38,510 nucleotides of DNA, from positions 1-38,510 of the forward strand of contig MEMA01000002.1 of NCBI GenBank assembly GCA_001767835.1. The letters are read 5' to 3'. Below, piece after piece: positions 7,832 to 15,497 of this stretch (the stretch's first letter is position 1; each line of letters begins with the position of its first letter). The notes beneath the pieces were generated by a model, which worked only from the letters and a program-made list of their open reading frames with translations, made no database searches and was not told the origin of the DNA. Both the position numbers and the translations under genes were made by a program. This DNA is from Alphaproteobacteria bacterium GWC2_42_16 (GTDB lineage Bacteria > Pseudomonadota > Alphaproteobacteria > UBA9655).

Positions 7832-9136
7832 TTACGCCGCTAGGAATGAAGGCACAATACTTACCTCACCAGAAGGAAGATCTTCTGCAATGTAGGGTTT
7901 TCTTTTTGACACGATGACACCAACAATGCCGACGATCGCTCCAAAGATGACGTAAAAAGCAGGAGCCAATGCGGAATTGAACCAGTGAACAAGAGTTATT
8001 GAAATCATAGCCGTTGTTCCCCCAAAAATAGCCATCCCTAAGCAATAGCTAAAAGCAAGGCCACTATATCGGGTTTCTGGAGAATAAAGACTGGCCATAT
8101 AAAGATTCATTGGACCTTGAAACCAGGCGGCTAACATCGCCAAAAGAAGTTGCGCAGATATCACAGGAATAATACTTGTTTCTGACGTCAGAAGAGCTAG
8201 GAAGGGATAAATGCAAAGAAATGTCGCCAAGGCCCCTGAACCCATAACTTTTGCTCCTCCAATTTTATCAGAGAGCCATCCGAAGAAAGGAGCAAGAAGG
8301 ATATAGCAAAGGATACCCAAAGACATCACAAAGAGGGCGGACGAGGGCGCCCATTTTTGAAACACTGTGAGATAAACACTCACATACGACATGGACATGT
8401 AATACATAATTCCCGAAAAGGCAGCAAGCCCTACAGTGCAGAGCATACCAAGGAGGTTAGTTTTGATGACCTCCATGAGCGGAAAAGTCAATTGCTGCTT
8501 TTTCTTCTCTAAGATTTCTACCAAGTATGCGTCTGTTAAACGCCGACGAATATAAAATCCAATTAACCCTACGACAATGCCAAAGAGGAAGGCTCCTCGC
8601 CATGCCCAGGGTGGCATCATTTCTAAGGTGCAAAGACCCGCAACAAGAGAACCAAGCAAAGATCCAATGGCGCTTGATGCTGTGATCATACCTCCTGCAA
8701 ATCCTGCCTTATGGGGTTCGACGTTTTCCACCACAAAAATTCCTGCACCATTATATTCTCCTCCCGTACAGAATCCTTGTAAAAATCTCAACAAAATGAG
8801 AGCCATAGGGGCAATAAACCCTATAGTGTCATAGGTAGGAAGAAGACCAATGAGAAAAGTTGGAAGGGCCATGAGGATAATGGACAAAGTTAAGGCTCGC
8901 TTACGCCCATATTTATCTCCTATATACCCAAAAAAAATCGCTCCAAGTGGCCGTATAAAATATCCAACAGCAAACGTTCCAAGTGTCGCAATGAGGGAAG
9001 CAATTTTATCATCTGAAGGAAAAAAAAGAGAACTCAAAATGGGCGACAAAAAGGCAAAAAGTGTAAAATCATAAAACTCAAGCGAGTTGCCAACCATGGC
9101 AGCTGGAATGATCTGACGTAATTTGTTTTTTTTCAT
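7832..9136 (-). CDS. MHS-family MFS transporter (second copy type)
   Basis: This 434-residue protein has about 12 membrane segments. It shows GNSLEFYDFTLFAFL near the N-terminus and motif A as FGYIGDKYGRKRAL, both as in the metabolite:H+ symporter family and colinear with the transporter at 3561-4856. The substrate is unknown. Its ATG overlaps the stop of the upstream methyltransferase gene (ATGA), with a strong GAGGAGG ribosome-binding site inside the end of that gene, so the two are translationally coupled. A LysR gene lies just upstream on the same strand and may control the pair. Confidence 0.87.
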   Translation of the reverse strand: MKKNKLRQIIPAAMVGNSLEFYDFTLFAFLSPILSSLFFPSDDKIASLIATLGTFAVGYFIRPLGAIFFGYIGDKYGRKRALTLSIILMALPTFLIGLLPTYDTIGFIAPMALILLRFLQGFCTGGEYNGAGIFVVENVEPHKAGFAGGMITASSAIGSLLGSLVAGLCTLEMMPPWAWRGAFLFGIVVGLIGFYIRRRLTDAYLVEILEKKKQQLTFPLMEVIKTNLLGMLCTVGLAAFSGIMYYMSMSYVSVYLTVFQKWAPSSALFVMSLGILCYILLAPFFGWLSDKIGGAKVMGSGALATFLCIYPFLALLTSETSIIPVISAQLLLAMLAAWFQGPMNLYMASLYSPETRYSGLAFSYCLGMAIFGGTTAMISITLVHWFNSALAPAFYVIFGAIVGIVGVIVSKRKPYIAEDLPSGEVSIVPSFLAA

Positions 9137-9948
9137 AAAACCTCCTCAGGTTTAAAAGCAATGAATCCAATTTGCTCGCGTCCATCAAATTTCATTTCTT
9201 GAGGATGTTCTTCGATGGCAGGACTATAACTCATTTCTTCAATGATTAATCCAACTTTTGTTGAAAGCTGTCTGAGATCATCTTCATCGAGAAGGTGAAT
9301 AAATTGAGGAAGATCACAGGCACGATTTGGAGCATAGAAGGGGATGTTTTCAAGAAGACCAGGCCATTTCTGACCTTCTTTTTTTCGTTTGAGATAGAGA
9401 GGAATGAATCTCTGAAAGTTTCCCATATAAGGCGTTGCGCCCAAGAAGAAAAACTTTCCTCCGGGACGTAACCAGCGAAAGATCTTTTCAAAAGAAGGGA
9501 GTAACTCTTCAGGAGCAATAAAATTAAGAACGCGAGAGGCAAGTACAGCACCTAAGCTGTTTTCTTCAAACTCTAAGCCATTGGGCATTCGTCCTGGTTT
9601 GAGCATGAGACGTTTTCTTAAGGATGGGGGAAGCTTGTTTTTTAAAATCTTTAAATGTCTTTCGTCCAAATCATTGGCAATTACAAAGGCCCCTTTTTCA
9701 AGGGCTGGAATGGTAGCAAGGCCATAAGCAGCCCCAATATCCAATACCGGACCTGGTGCAAAGGGAGCAAAGTCAATAAAAGCTTGGTTATATTTTTCAG
9801 GTTGAGATAGCATGTAACCCATCCTGTTCAATGTAACAACAAGGGCTTCTTTTTCTTCAGGTTGCCTAAAAGTCAGTGGAGACCTTTCCTTTCTTTTCGA
9901 AGTCCTGTTTCGAGGCCTTATTTTCATTGAAGACGCGAGAATGTTCAT
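9133..9948 (-). CDS. class I SAM-dependent methyltransferase
   Basis: The start chosen at 9948 (271 residues) has an AAAGAGG ribosome-binding site 5-6 nt upstream; an alternative GTG at 9987 would add 13 residues. The Rossmann-type fold is shown by motif I VLDIGAAYGLATIPAL, an acidic strand-2 end NDLDERHL, and LRPGGKFFFLG near strand 5. The substrate is not evident: there is no RNA- or DNA-binding domain, and the N-terminus is basic (KIRPRNRTSKRKER). It overlaps the MFS transporter gene by 4 bp (ATGA), implying linked function such as modification of a metabolite that is then transported. The LysR gene lies about 90 bp upstream of it on the same strand. Confidence 0.8.
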   Translation of the reverse strand: MNILASSMKIRPRNRTSKRKERSPLTFRQPEEKEALVVTLNRMGYMLSQPEKYNQAFIDFAPFAPGPVLDIGAAYGLATIPALEKGAFVIANDLDERHLKILKNKLPPSLRKRLMLKPGRMPNGLEFEENSLGAVLASRVLNFIAPEELLPSFEKIFRWLRPGGKFFFLGATPYMGNFQRFIPLYLKRKKEGQKWPGLLENIPFYAPNRACDLPQFIHLLDEDDLRQLSTKVGLIIEEMSYSPAIEEHPQEMKFDGREQIGFIAFKPEEVL

Positions 9949-10040
9949 ATGGACCTCTTTCTGTTCCTTGAATAAGATATAAGACACCCCCTTTGGGTTG
10001 AAAGTCGAGATAGTGAAAGTTCAAAAATAGATTTTAACAT

Positions 10041-10994
10041 TTATTTTACACCTTTCTTGAGTTCTGGAGTTGGAGAACCATAATCCCGAATAAACGCTTC
10101 TTCCAAATAGTTTTGAAAGACCATAACCTTTTTAGAATTTTCCAAGGCCTTCGGATAAAAGAAAAAAGATTTGACTGTAGGAGCAGGAATATCAGAAAGG
10201 ACTTGAACCAAACCTGAGTTGTCAAGGCCAGGATGTTCTTTCGAAAGAGCAATAATTCCAAGAGAAGCTTGAGCCATTTCAAGTCGTGCTTGAGGAGAGT
10301 TAATCTGAAGAAAGGGCTCTCGTATTACTCCCGGCTCCGTCCCCAGCGTGAGGTGCCAGTTCATTCCCTTAAAACCTTCTGCATCTGGATGATTTCCAAA
10401 GGCAATGAGATGATGATGATCGAGGTCCTCTGGGTGCTTTGGAGTACCAAACTCCTGAAGATACTGTGGACTTGCATAAAGTCCGACGGAATTCGTAAGT
10501 AAATGCTTTTGTATGAGATCTTCTGCCTCGCTAGAAGGAATTGGGGGACGGATGACGATATGGGCTTCTCCAAATTCAAGGGAGGGAATACCATCATTAG
10601 AGATAAGTGTTAGCCGTATATCAGGATAGCTCTTTAAAAACCCGGGAATATAAGGAAGGATATAGTGGGTAAGTAACCCTGCGGCAGCGATGACCCTTAA
10701 TGGTCCTTTGGGTTTTTTTTCTTCTTCATAAAGTTTTTCTGTCGCTGTTTCCATCTCGTTCAAAAAGCGTCCGATAATAGGAACAAGGACTTTCCCCTGG
10801 GCGGTTAAGGTAAGCCCACGTGGATGGCGATAAAACAATTTAAGACATAGACGATCTTCAAGAAGCTGAATACTGCGGCTAAGAGCAGACTGGCTCACAT
10901 TTAAAAGCTCAGCTGCAGTAGTAAACTTTTCTGCTTTGGCAACGTAATAGAAAACTTTCAACTTATCGAAATCGAGGTTCCATCTTTTTTTCAT
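10041..10994 (-). CDS. LysR-type transcriptional regulator
   Basis: The gene encodes 317 residues. The N-terminal helix-turn-helix is canonical: FYYVAKAEKFTTAAELLNVS then QSALSRSIQLLEDRL and a GLTLTAQG wing. The C-terminal part is the usual two-lobed effector-binding domain, ending in a lysine-rich tail. It lies upstream of, and on the same strand as, the methyltransferase-transporter pair with a short gap, so it may be part of that transcription unit or its regulator. It shares the motif MNWHL and the segment HLIAFGNH with the other LysR protein at 5221-6156, which also sits beside an MHS transporter. Confidence 0.92.
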   Translation of the reverse strand: MKKRWNLDFDKLKVFYYVAKAEKFTTAAELLNVSQSALSRSIQLLEDRLCLKLFYRHPRGLTLTAQGKVLVPIIGRFLNEMETATEKLYEEEKKPKGPLRVIAAAGLLTHYILPYIPGFLKSYPDIRLTLISNDGIPSLEFGEAHIVIRPPIPSSEAEDLIQKHLLTNSVGLYASPQYLQEFGTPKHPEDLDHHHLIAFGNHPDAEGFKGMNWHLTLGTEPGVIREPFLQINSPQARLEMAQASLGIIALSKEHPGLDNSGLVQVLSDIPAPTVKSFFFYPKALENSKKVMVFQNYLEEAFIRDYGSPTPELKKGVK

Positions 10995-11366
10995 CTTAGT
11001 CGAACCATTTTTTGTGCCTTCGTCTCATTTTGATCATAGAAGCACCTATTTTCAAAAAGATCCTTTTTATTGCAATTTATAATTTCACTTGCTTTTTTCA
11101 AACTCGCTCTTTTATTAACATGGGGAAAACAAAAATTCTCTTATATAGATAACTTTATTTTTATACCCAAAGCACCCTCAACTTCAATTCTTTTTTTATT
11201 GAACAATTCAAACCAAAGGGCATTCCTGGCTTTAAAAGAAAAATGAAAGTTCATTATACCTTTCCCCGATAAAAGCTATGCCACTATTCTATTGGAAAGT
11301 AGTCTAAAGATTTGGTGAAATAAAAGTACTTAGGCGTTTCAAGAGTAGCTATAAGGAGAAAGAGTG
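10995..11366. other. AT-rich divergent intergenic region
   Basis: No gene is recognised. The region separates the minus-strand LysR gene from the plus-strand gene at 11367 and should hold both promoters. It contains a perfect 13-bp palindrome, TTGAACAATTCAA (11199-11211), of the kind bound by LysR proteins, and the AAGGAGA ribosome-binding site of the next gene (11353-11359). Confidence 0.45.
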
Positions 11367-11891
11367 ATGTTCAACAATGTTCTATATCCTCACCTCGATT
11401 TAAACAACAAAAACCCAGGAATGCGTTTTATAAAGGTTCCTATCTTTCAAAAAGGCATAAAGAAACCTTCCTTCACCATAAAGAAAACAGCGAAAAAGCC
11501 ACCTCATTCAGAGTTTCCTCCAAGTGCAGGAAGATTGTTTACGAAAGGGAGTTATTCTAAGGAGGAGTTTTCTTATAAACCCTCTCAAAGAGATGATCGC
11601 CTCAACCACAAAGCACAACAATGCCTTGCTTGCATTGACGATCCCTTATGGAAGGAGGTATGCGCAGAAGTTTTAAGGATGATGCCTCCCCTATTCCTTT
11701 TAAAATTATGGGAGAGCCAATTAGGACATTTATCTTCTCAAAAACAGGTTGTTGATCTTTATTGTCCAACAAAAGACGTGGCTCAATTTACGAAAGCTTA
11801 TGATTTTGTCATATTAGGAAGTCTTCAAAAGTACTTTCCAGCTCTCAAACAAATTAGAGTTAAAGTCAAGTCTGCGCCTCAAAAAGTTTAA
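11367..11891 (+). CDS. uncharacterised protein with a DnaA-N-like C-terminal domain
   Basis: The gene encodes 174 residues. The ATG at 11367 lies 7 nt from AAGGAGA; a GTG directly before it is less well spaced. The first 80 residues are basic, proline-containing and probably unstructured. From about residue 85 the pattern [20 protein letters not shown] then [21 protein letters not shown] and [16 protein letters not shown] resembles the N-terminal protein-interaction domain of the initiator DnaA (DnaA_N), where a tryptophan, a helical pair and a beta-strand with PT/PN precede a helix. No AAA+ or DNA-binding domain is present. If the similarity holds, it could interact with DnaB or a DnaA regulator; this is a fold-level guess. 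Confidence 0.55.
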   Translation: MFNNVLYPHLDLNNKNPGMRFIKVPIFQKGIKKPSFTIKKTAKKPPHSEFPPSAGRLFTKGSYSKEEFSYKPSQRDDRLNHKAQQCLACIDDPLWKEVCAEVLRMMPPLFLLKLWESQLGHLSSQKQVVDLYCPTKDVAQFTKAYDFVILGSLQKYFPALKQIRVKVKSAPQKV

Positions 11892-13051
11892 AAAGAACTT
11901 ATTCCGGTCTGCGCCCTGCCAAGAATCAAGGTATGGATGTCGTGAGTGCCTTCGTAAGTGTTTACGGATTCAAGATTCATCAGATGCCGGATGACGTGAT
12001 ACTCATCGGAAATGCCATTGGCACCCAGCATATCACGCGCTTGGCGGGCGATTTCGAGAGATTTTCCTGCATTATTCCGCTTGAGCAGAGAAATAAGTTC
12101 AGGGGCACACCGGTCTTCATCCATCAACCGACCCATCCTTAAAACCCCTTGCAATCCCAAAGCAATGTCTGTTTGCATCTTCACAAGCTTTGCTTGAATC
12201 AATTGGTTTGCCGCAAGGGGTCTCCCAAATTGAGAACGTTCTAAAACATAAGCACGCGCAAGGTGCCAACAAAACTCAGCAGCTCCCAGAGCTCCCCAGG
12301 CAATTCCGTACCGAGCTTTATTCAAGCACTGCATTACAGCCTTTAAGCCATGGGATTTTGGCAAGAAATTTTCCTTTGGGACAAAGACATCATTTAGAAC
12401 GATCTCTCCCGTAGGAGAAGCCCTTAGACTAAACTTTCCCTCAATCTTAGGGGCCGACAGGCCCTCCATCCCCTTCTCCAAAAGAAAGGCCTTGATGTCT
12501 GAGCCCTCCTTCGCCCACACAATAAAAATATCCGCAAGGGGACTGTTGGTAATCCAGGCCTTTGATCCATTAAGGATCCACCCATTTCCCTTGGCTTTGA
12601 CATAAGTTTCCATCCCTGCAGGATCAGAGCCGTGATTGGGCTCGGTTAATCCAAAGCACCCCACCAATTCTCCCTTAGCAAGAGGGGGGAGATACTTTTG
12701 TTTCTGTTTTTCATCGCCAAATTCAAAAATGGCATTCATCACAAGGGAGGATTGCACACTTAAAAGTGAGCGATAGCTGGAATCAACCCGCTCTAGCTCG
12801 CGCGCTACAAGACCATAGGCGGTGTAAGAGCTCCCTGCACATCCATAGCCTTCGATAGTCATGCCTAAATAACCAAGCGCCCCGAGCTCTTTAAAAACAG
12901 CACCATCATAGGTTTCATGGCGGTTGGCCTCTAAAATACGGGGCATAAGGCGTTCTTGGGCGTAGTTTTTGACCGTGTCCCGAATAAGCCTTTCTTCCTC
13001 GCTCAGCTGGGCCTCGAATAGAAAGGGATCATCCCATTGAAATTGGCTCAT
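11888..13051 (-). CDS. gcdH: glutaryl-CoA dehydrogenase
   Basis: This 387-residue FAD enzyme of the acyl-CoA dehydrogenase superfamily oxidises and decarboxylates glutaryl-CoA to crotonyl-CoA and passes electrons to ETF. The catalytic base Glu367 is in [20 protein letters not shown], a segment nearly diagnostic of GcdH, and [19 protein letters not shown] is the flavin/substrate region. The ATG at 13051 overlaps the upstream amaB stop by one base (TGATG), has GAGGG 6 nt upstream and is preferred over a TTG one codon earlier. Its 3' end overlaps the convergent gene at 11367-11891 by 4 bp. ETF subunits are encoded at 20177-21891 in the same window. Confidence 0.93.
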   Translation of the reverse strand: MSQFQWDDPFLFEAQLSEEERLIRDTVKNYAQERLMPRILEANRHETYDGAVFKELGALGYLGMTIEGYGCAGSSYTAYGLVARELERVDSSYRSLLSVQSSLVMNAIFEFGDEKQKQKYLPPLAKGELVGCFGLTEPNHGSDPAGMETYVKAKGNGWILNGSKAWITNSPLADIFIVWAKEGSDIKAFLLEKGMEGLSAPKIEGKFSLRASPTGEIVLNDVFVPKENFLPKSHGLKAVMQCLNKARYGIAWGALGAAEFCWHLARAYVLERSQFGRPLAANQLIQAKLVKMQTDIALGLQGVLRMGRLMDEDRCAPELISLLKRNNAGKSLEIARQARDMLGANGISDEYHVIRHLMNLESVNTYEGTHDIHTLILGRAQTGISSF

Positions 13052-14553
13052 CAATCCCTCACATCAAATTGAATACCTTGGGCAAGGGGGAGGTCCTTCG
13101 CATAGTTAATCGTGTTTGTAGCTCGCCTCATATAATTTTTCCAGGCATCACTCCCGGACTCCCGACCACCCCCCGTTTCCTTTTCTCCCCCAAAAGCACC
13201 ACCAATTTCAGCCCCACTTGGCCCAATATTTACATTGGCAATGCCGCAATCACTACCGCCCGCTGAGAGAAAAAGCTCCGCTTCTCGGATATCATTTGTA
13301 AAGATACAGGAGGCAAGTCCTTGGGGAACGTCATTATGCATCTTTAAGGCTTCATCAAAGCGTTCATAAGGAATGACGTAGAGAATCGGCGCAAAGGTTT
13401 CTTTACGCACAATTTCCGTTTGTGTTTTCATAGACACAAGGGCAGGATGCACATAATAGGCTTTTGGATACTTTTCAGCCAAAAGCCTTTCTCCTCCTTG
13501 GATCTGTCCTCCTTGAAGGCGCGCTTCTTCCAGCGATTGTTGCATCTCCTCAAAGCTGTGTTGATCTATCAAGGGGCCCACAAGGGTTTTTGCATCAAGA
13601 GGATTCCCGACAACGACCTTCTTATATATATGAGAAAGGCGGTCAAGTATCTGATGGTAAAGAGATTGATGAACAAAAAGGCGCCTTAAGGTTGTACATC
13701 GTTGTCCCGCCGTCCCGAGGGCAGAAAAAGTAATAGCTCTCATGGCCAATTCAAGATCTGCTGAGGGAGTTAAAATCATGGCATTATTTCCACTCAATTC
13801 AAGGATGCTTCGTCCTAAACGAGCCGCAACACTTGTTCCTACAGCCTTTCCCATCGGAACACCGCCGGTTGCGGAAACAAGAGGAATTTTTTTGCTTTCG
13901 ACAAGGATTTTTCCTAAATCACCACCCCCCATAACCAGCTGAAGAAGGTCGAGAGAAGAGAAGCTGTTATTGAACTTAGTCAGAGCTCTTTTAAATAAAG
14001 TCAAGCTGGCCACTGCCGTTAAGGGGGTTTTTTCTGAAGGTTTCCAAATGACAGGATCCCCGCATACGATAGCCAGCGTAAAGTTCCAGCACCAAACGGC
14101 AACAGGAAAATTAAAAGGGGAAATCACAAGCACTGGTCCCAAGGGATGCCAAGTTTCCATCATGCGGTGAAAAGGTCTTTCTGAGGCAATGGTTAGACCA
14201 TAAAGTTGGCGTGAAAGGCCAAGAGCGAAATCACAGATGTCAATCATCTCCTGAACTTCTCCAAGGCCCTCTTGAAGAATTTTGCCGCACTCTAAGGTTA
14301 CCAACTCCCCCAAATCTTTCTTATGAGCCCTGAGCTCTTCTCCAAAGAGACGGATCAACTCACCCCGTTTAGGGGGAGGGACAAGGCGCCATTGCTGAAA
14401 GGAGGCCTTTGCACGATCAACAATCTTTTCAATGTCTTCAGGCGGGGTTTCTGGAACCTTGCCCAATACTTTCCCATCGATAGGCGAAAAAATTTTTAAG
14501 GTGCCTTTGTCGGGGTTTAAACCTAAACGTTGAAAAATTTTTTGTGGCTCCAC
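13051..14553 (-). CDS. amaB: ALDH7/antiquitin-type aminoadipate-semialdehyde dehydrogenase
   Basis: This 500-residue NAD(P)-dependent aldehyde dehydrogenase has catalytic Cys286 ([11 protein letters not shown]), the general base Glu252 (LELSGNN) and Asn148 (SPFNFP). The C-terminal [17 protein letters not shown] followed by TNTINY is the signature of ALDH7A1/AmaB, which oxidises alpha-aminoadipic semialdehyde (in equilibrium with piperideine-6-carboxylate) to 2-aminoadipate in lysine breakdown. The start is GTG, with a GGGGGAGGG tract about 10 nt upstream; the nearby ATG is out of frame. It directly precedes gcdH (TGATG overlap), so the pair spans two steps of one catabolic route from lysine to glutaryl-CoA and crotonyl-CoA. 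Confidence 0.92.
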   Translation of the reverse strand: MEPQKIFQRLGLNPDKGTLKIFSPIDGKVLGKVPETPPEDIEKIVDRAKASFQQWRLVPPPKRGELIRLFGEELRAHKKDLGELVTLECGKILQEGLGEVQEMIDICDFALGLSRQLYGLTIASERPFHRMMETWHPLGPVLVISPFNFPVAVWCWNFTLAIVCGDPVIWKPSEKTPLTAVASLTLFKRALTKFNNSFSSLDLLQLVMGGGDLGKILVESKKIPLVSATGGVPMGKAVGTSVAARLGRSILELSGNNAMILTPSADLELAMRAITFSALGTAGQRCTTLRRLFVHQSLYHQILDRLSHIYKKVVVGNPLDAKTLVGPLIDQHSFEEMQQSLEEARLQGGQIQGGERLLAEKYPKAYYVHPALVSMKTQTEIVRKETFAPILYVIPYERFDEALKMHNDVPQGLASCIFTNDIREAELFLSAGGSDCGIANVNIGPSGAEIGGAFGGEKETGGGRESGSDAWKNYMRRATNTINYAKDLPLAQGIQFDVRD

Positions 14554-14718
14554 AACATGCCCTCCCCCTTCATTATGCCAGAAGGATAGGAAAAATCAAA
14601 ACGCTGAATAAGTCACGCCGTGTTTTGAAAGCGTTCTTGATAAAAAATTAACTTCTCTGTCGTATGGTATGAAGTGTTTATGCAGGTGCCATAAAACGAG
14701 GAACAGGAGACTTCTATC

Positions 14719-15059
14719 ATGAACATCCATTTTTTTCAAAATTACTTGCTTGTGGGCTTTTTGGGTTGGTTTGTACACACTCACTTTTGGCTATTGAAGT
14801 GACAAATAAAACTAGCGAAACTATATTATGTATACTCTGGCAAGCCAATGAAACCTTTCCCTCCGAGATAAATGTAAACAAGTCCTATTCATGGAATCTA
14901 GAAAATGCTAAAGAATCATTTCACAATATAAAGTGTTGGTTAGGAGCTTACTGGGGGCCTATGGCAAAGTTAGAGATAACCGAAAAAAATAAGGATGCGA
15001 GTTATACGGTTGTCCCTGGTGAAACGAAAGATACCATTAAGTTCAACAAGATATCGTAA
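14719..15059 (+). pseudogene. small exported protein, signal peptide split by a frameshift in a T tract
   Basis: The ATG at 14719 has a good AGGAGA ribosome-binding site 8 nt upstream, but its frame ends early at about 14802. The adjacent frame continues as SKLLACGLFGLVCTHSLLA then IEVTNKTSETILCILWQANE to a stop at 15059, and reads as the hydrophobic core and mature part of a secreted protein. Joining them needs one extra T in the seven-T run at 14730-14736. The open part alone could only start at a TTG (14766) with no ribosome-binding site and a truncated signal. The mature part (about 90 residues) is not recognised. It may be a pseudogene, a sequencing error, or a gene controlled by slippage in the tract. 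Confidence 0.6.
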
Positions 15060-15079
15060 TTGGCCGTAAGGCATACATG

Positions 15080-15472
15080 TTAATGAAAGGCGGCCTTTTC
15101 ATAAGGACTATCGAGTGAAAAAGCAGGGATTAGAACATCAATGGGTTTCCCTGACTTTGTTTTCATATGATAAACCCCTTCCATCATGCCTGATGGGGTG
15201 CTCAAGGGTGTGCCACTTGTATAATGATATGTTGTCCCCGGCGTAATCCAGGGCTTTTCACCCACAACGCCCTCGCCTTTAACCTCACTTGTCACGCCAT
15301 TGCCATCCGTAATCCGCCAGGTGCGGGAGACCAACTGAACCGTTTCAGAGCTTTGGTTTTCAATCCAGACTTGATAAGCCCACACAAATTGATTATCAAA
15401 AGGCAAGGACTGATCATCCAAAAAAATAGGTTCAATTGTGATGCAAATATTATGCGTAAGTTTTGTGTACAT
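15080..15472 (-). CDS. apaG: ApaG (CorD) family protein
   Basis: The 130 residues cover the full DUF525/ApaG immunoglobulin-like beta fold. The core segments FVWAYQVWIENQSSETVQL, SRTWRITDGNG, GEGVVGEKPWITPG and YHYTSGTPLSTPSGMMEG are highly conserved in ApaG. ApaG is linked genetically to Co2+/Mg2+ handling and to diadenosine tetraphosphate metabolism; its biochemical activity is not firmly known. It starts 26 bp after the PBP1A stop on the same strand and is probably the last gene of that long transcription unit. The length matches the family. Confidence 0.96.
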   Translation of the reverse strand: MYTKLTHNICITIEPIFLDDQSLPFDNQFVWAYQVWIENQSSETVQLVSRTWRITDGNGVTSEVKGEGVVGEKPWITPGTTYHYTSGTPLSTPSGMMEGVYHMKTKSGKPIDVLIPAFSLDSPYEKAAFH

Positions 15473-15497
15473 AAGCTTTATTCCTCAAAGAGTTATA

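Noticed and set aside
14596-14784. 62-codon minus-strand frame
   Set aside because: It is antisense to the frameshifted exported-protein gene, with no ribosome-binding site or recognisable motif.
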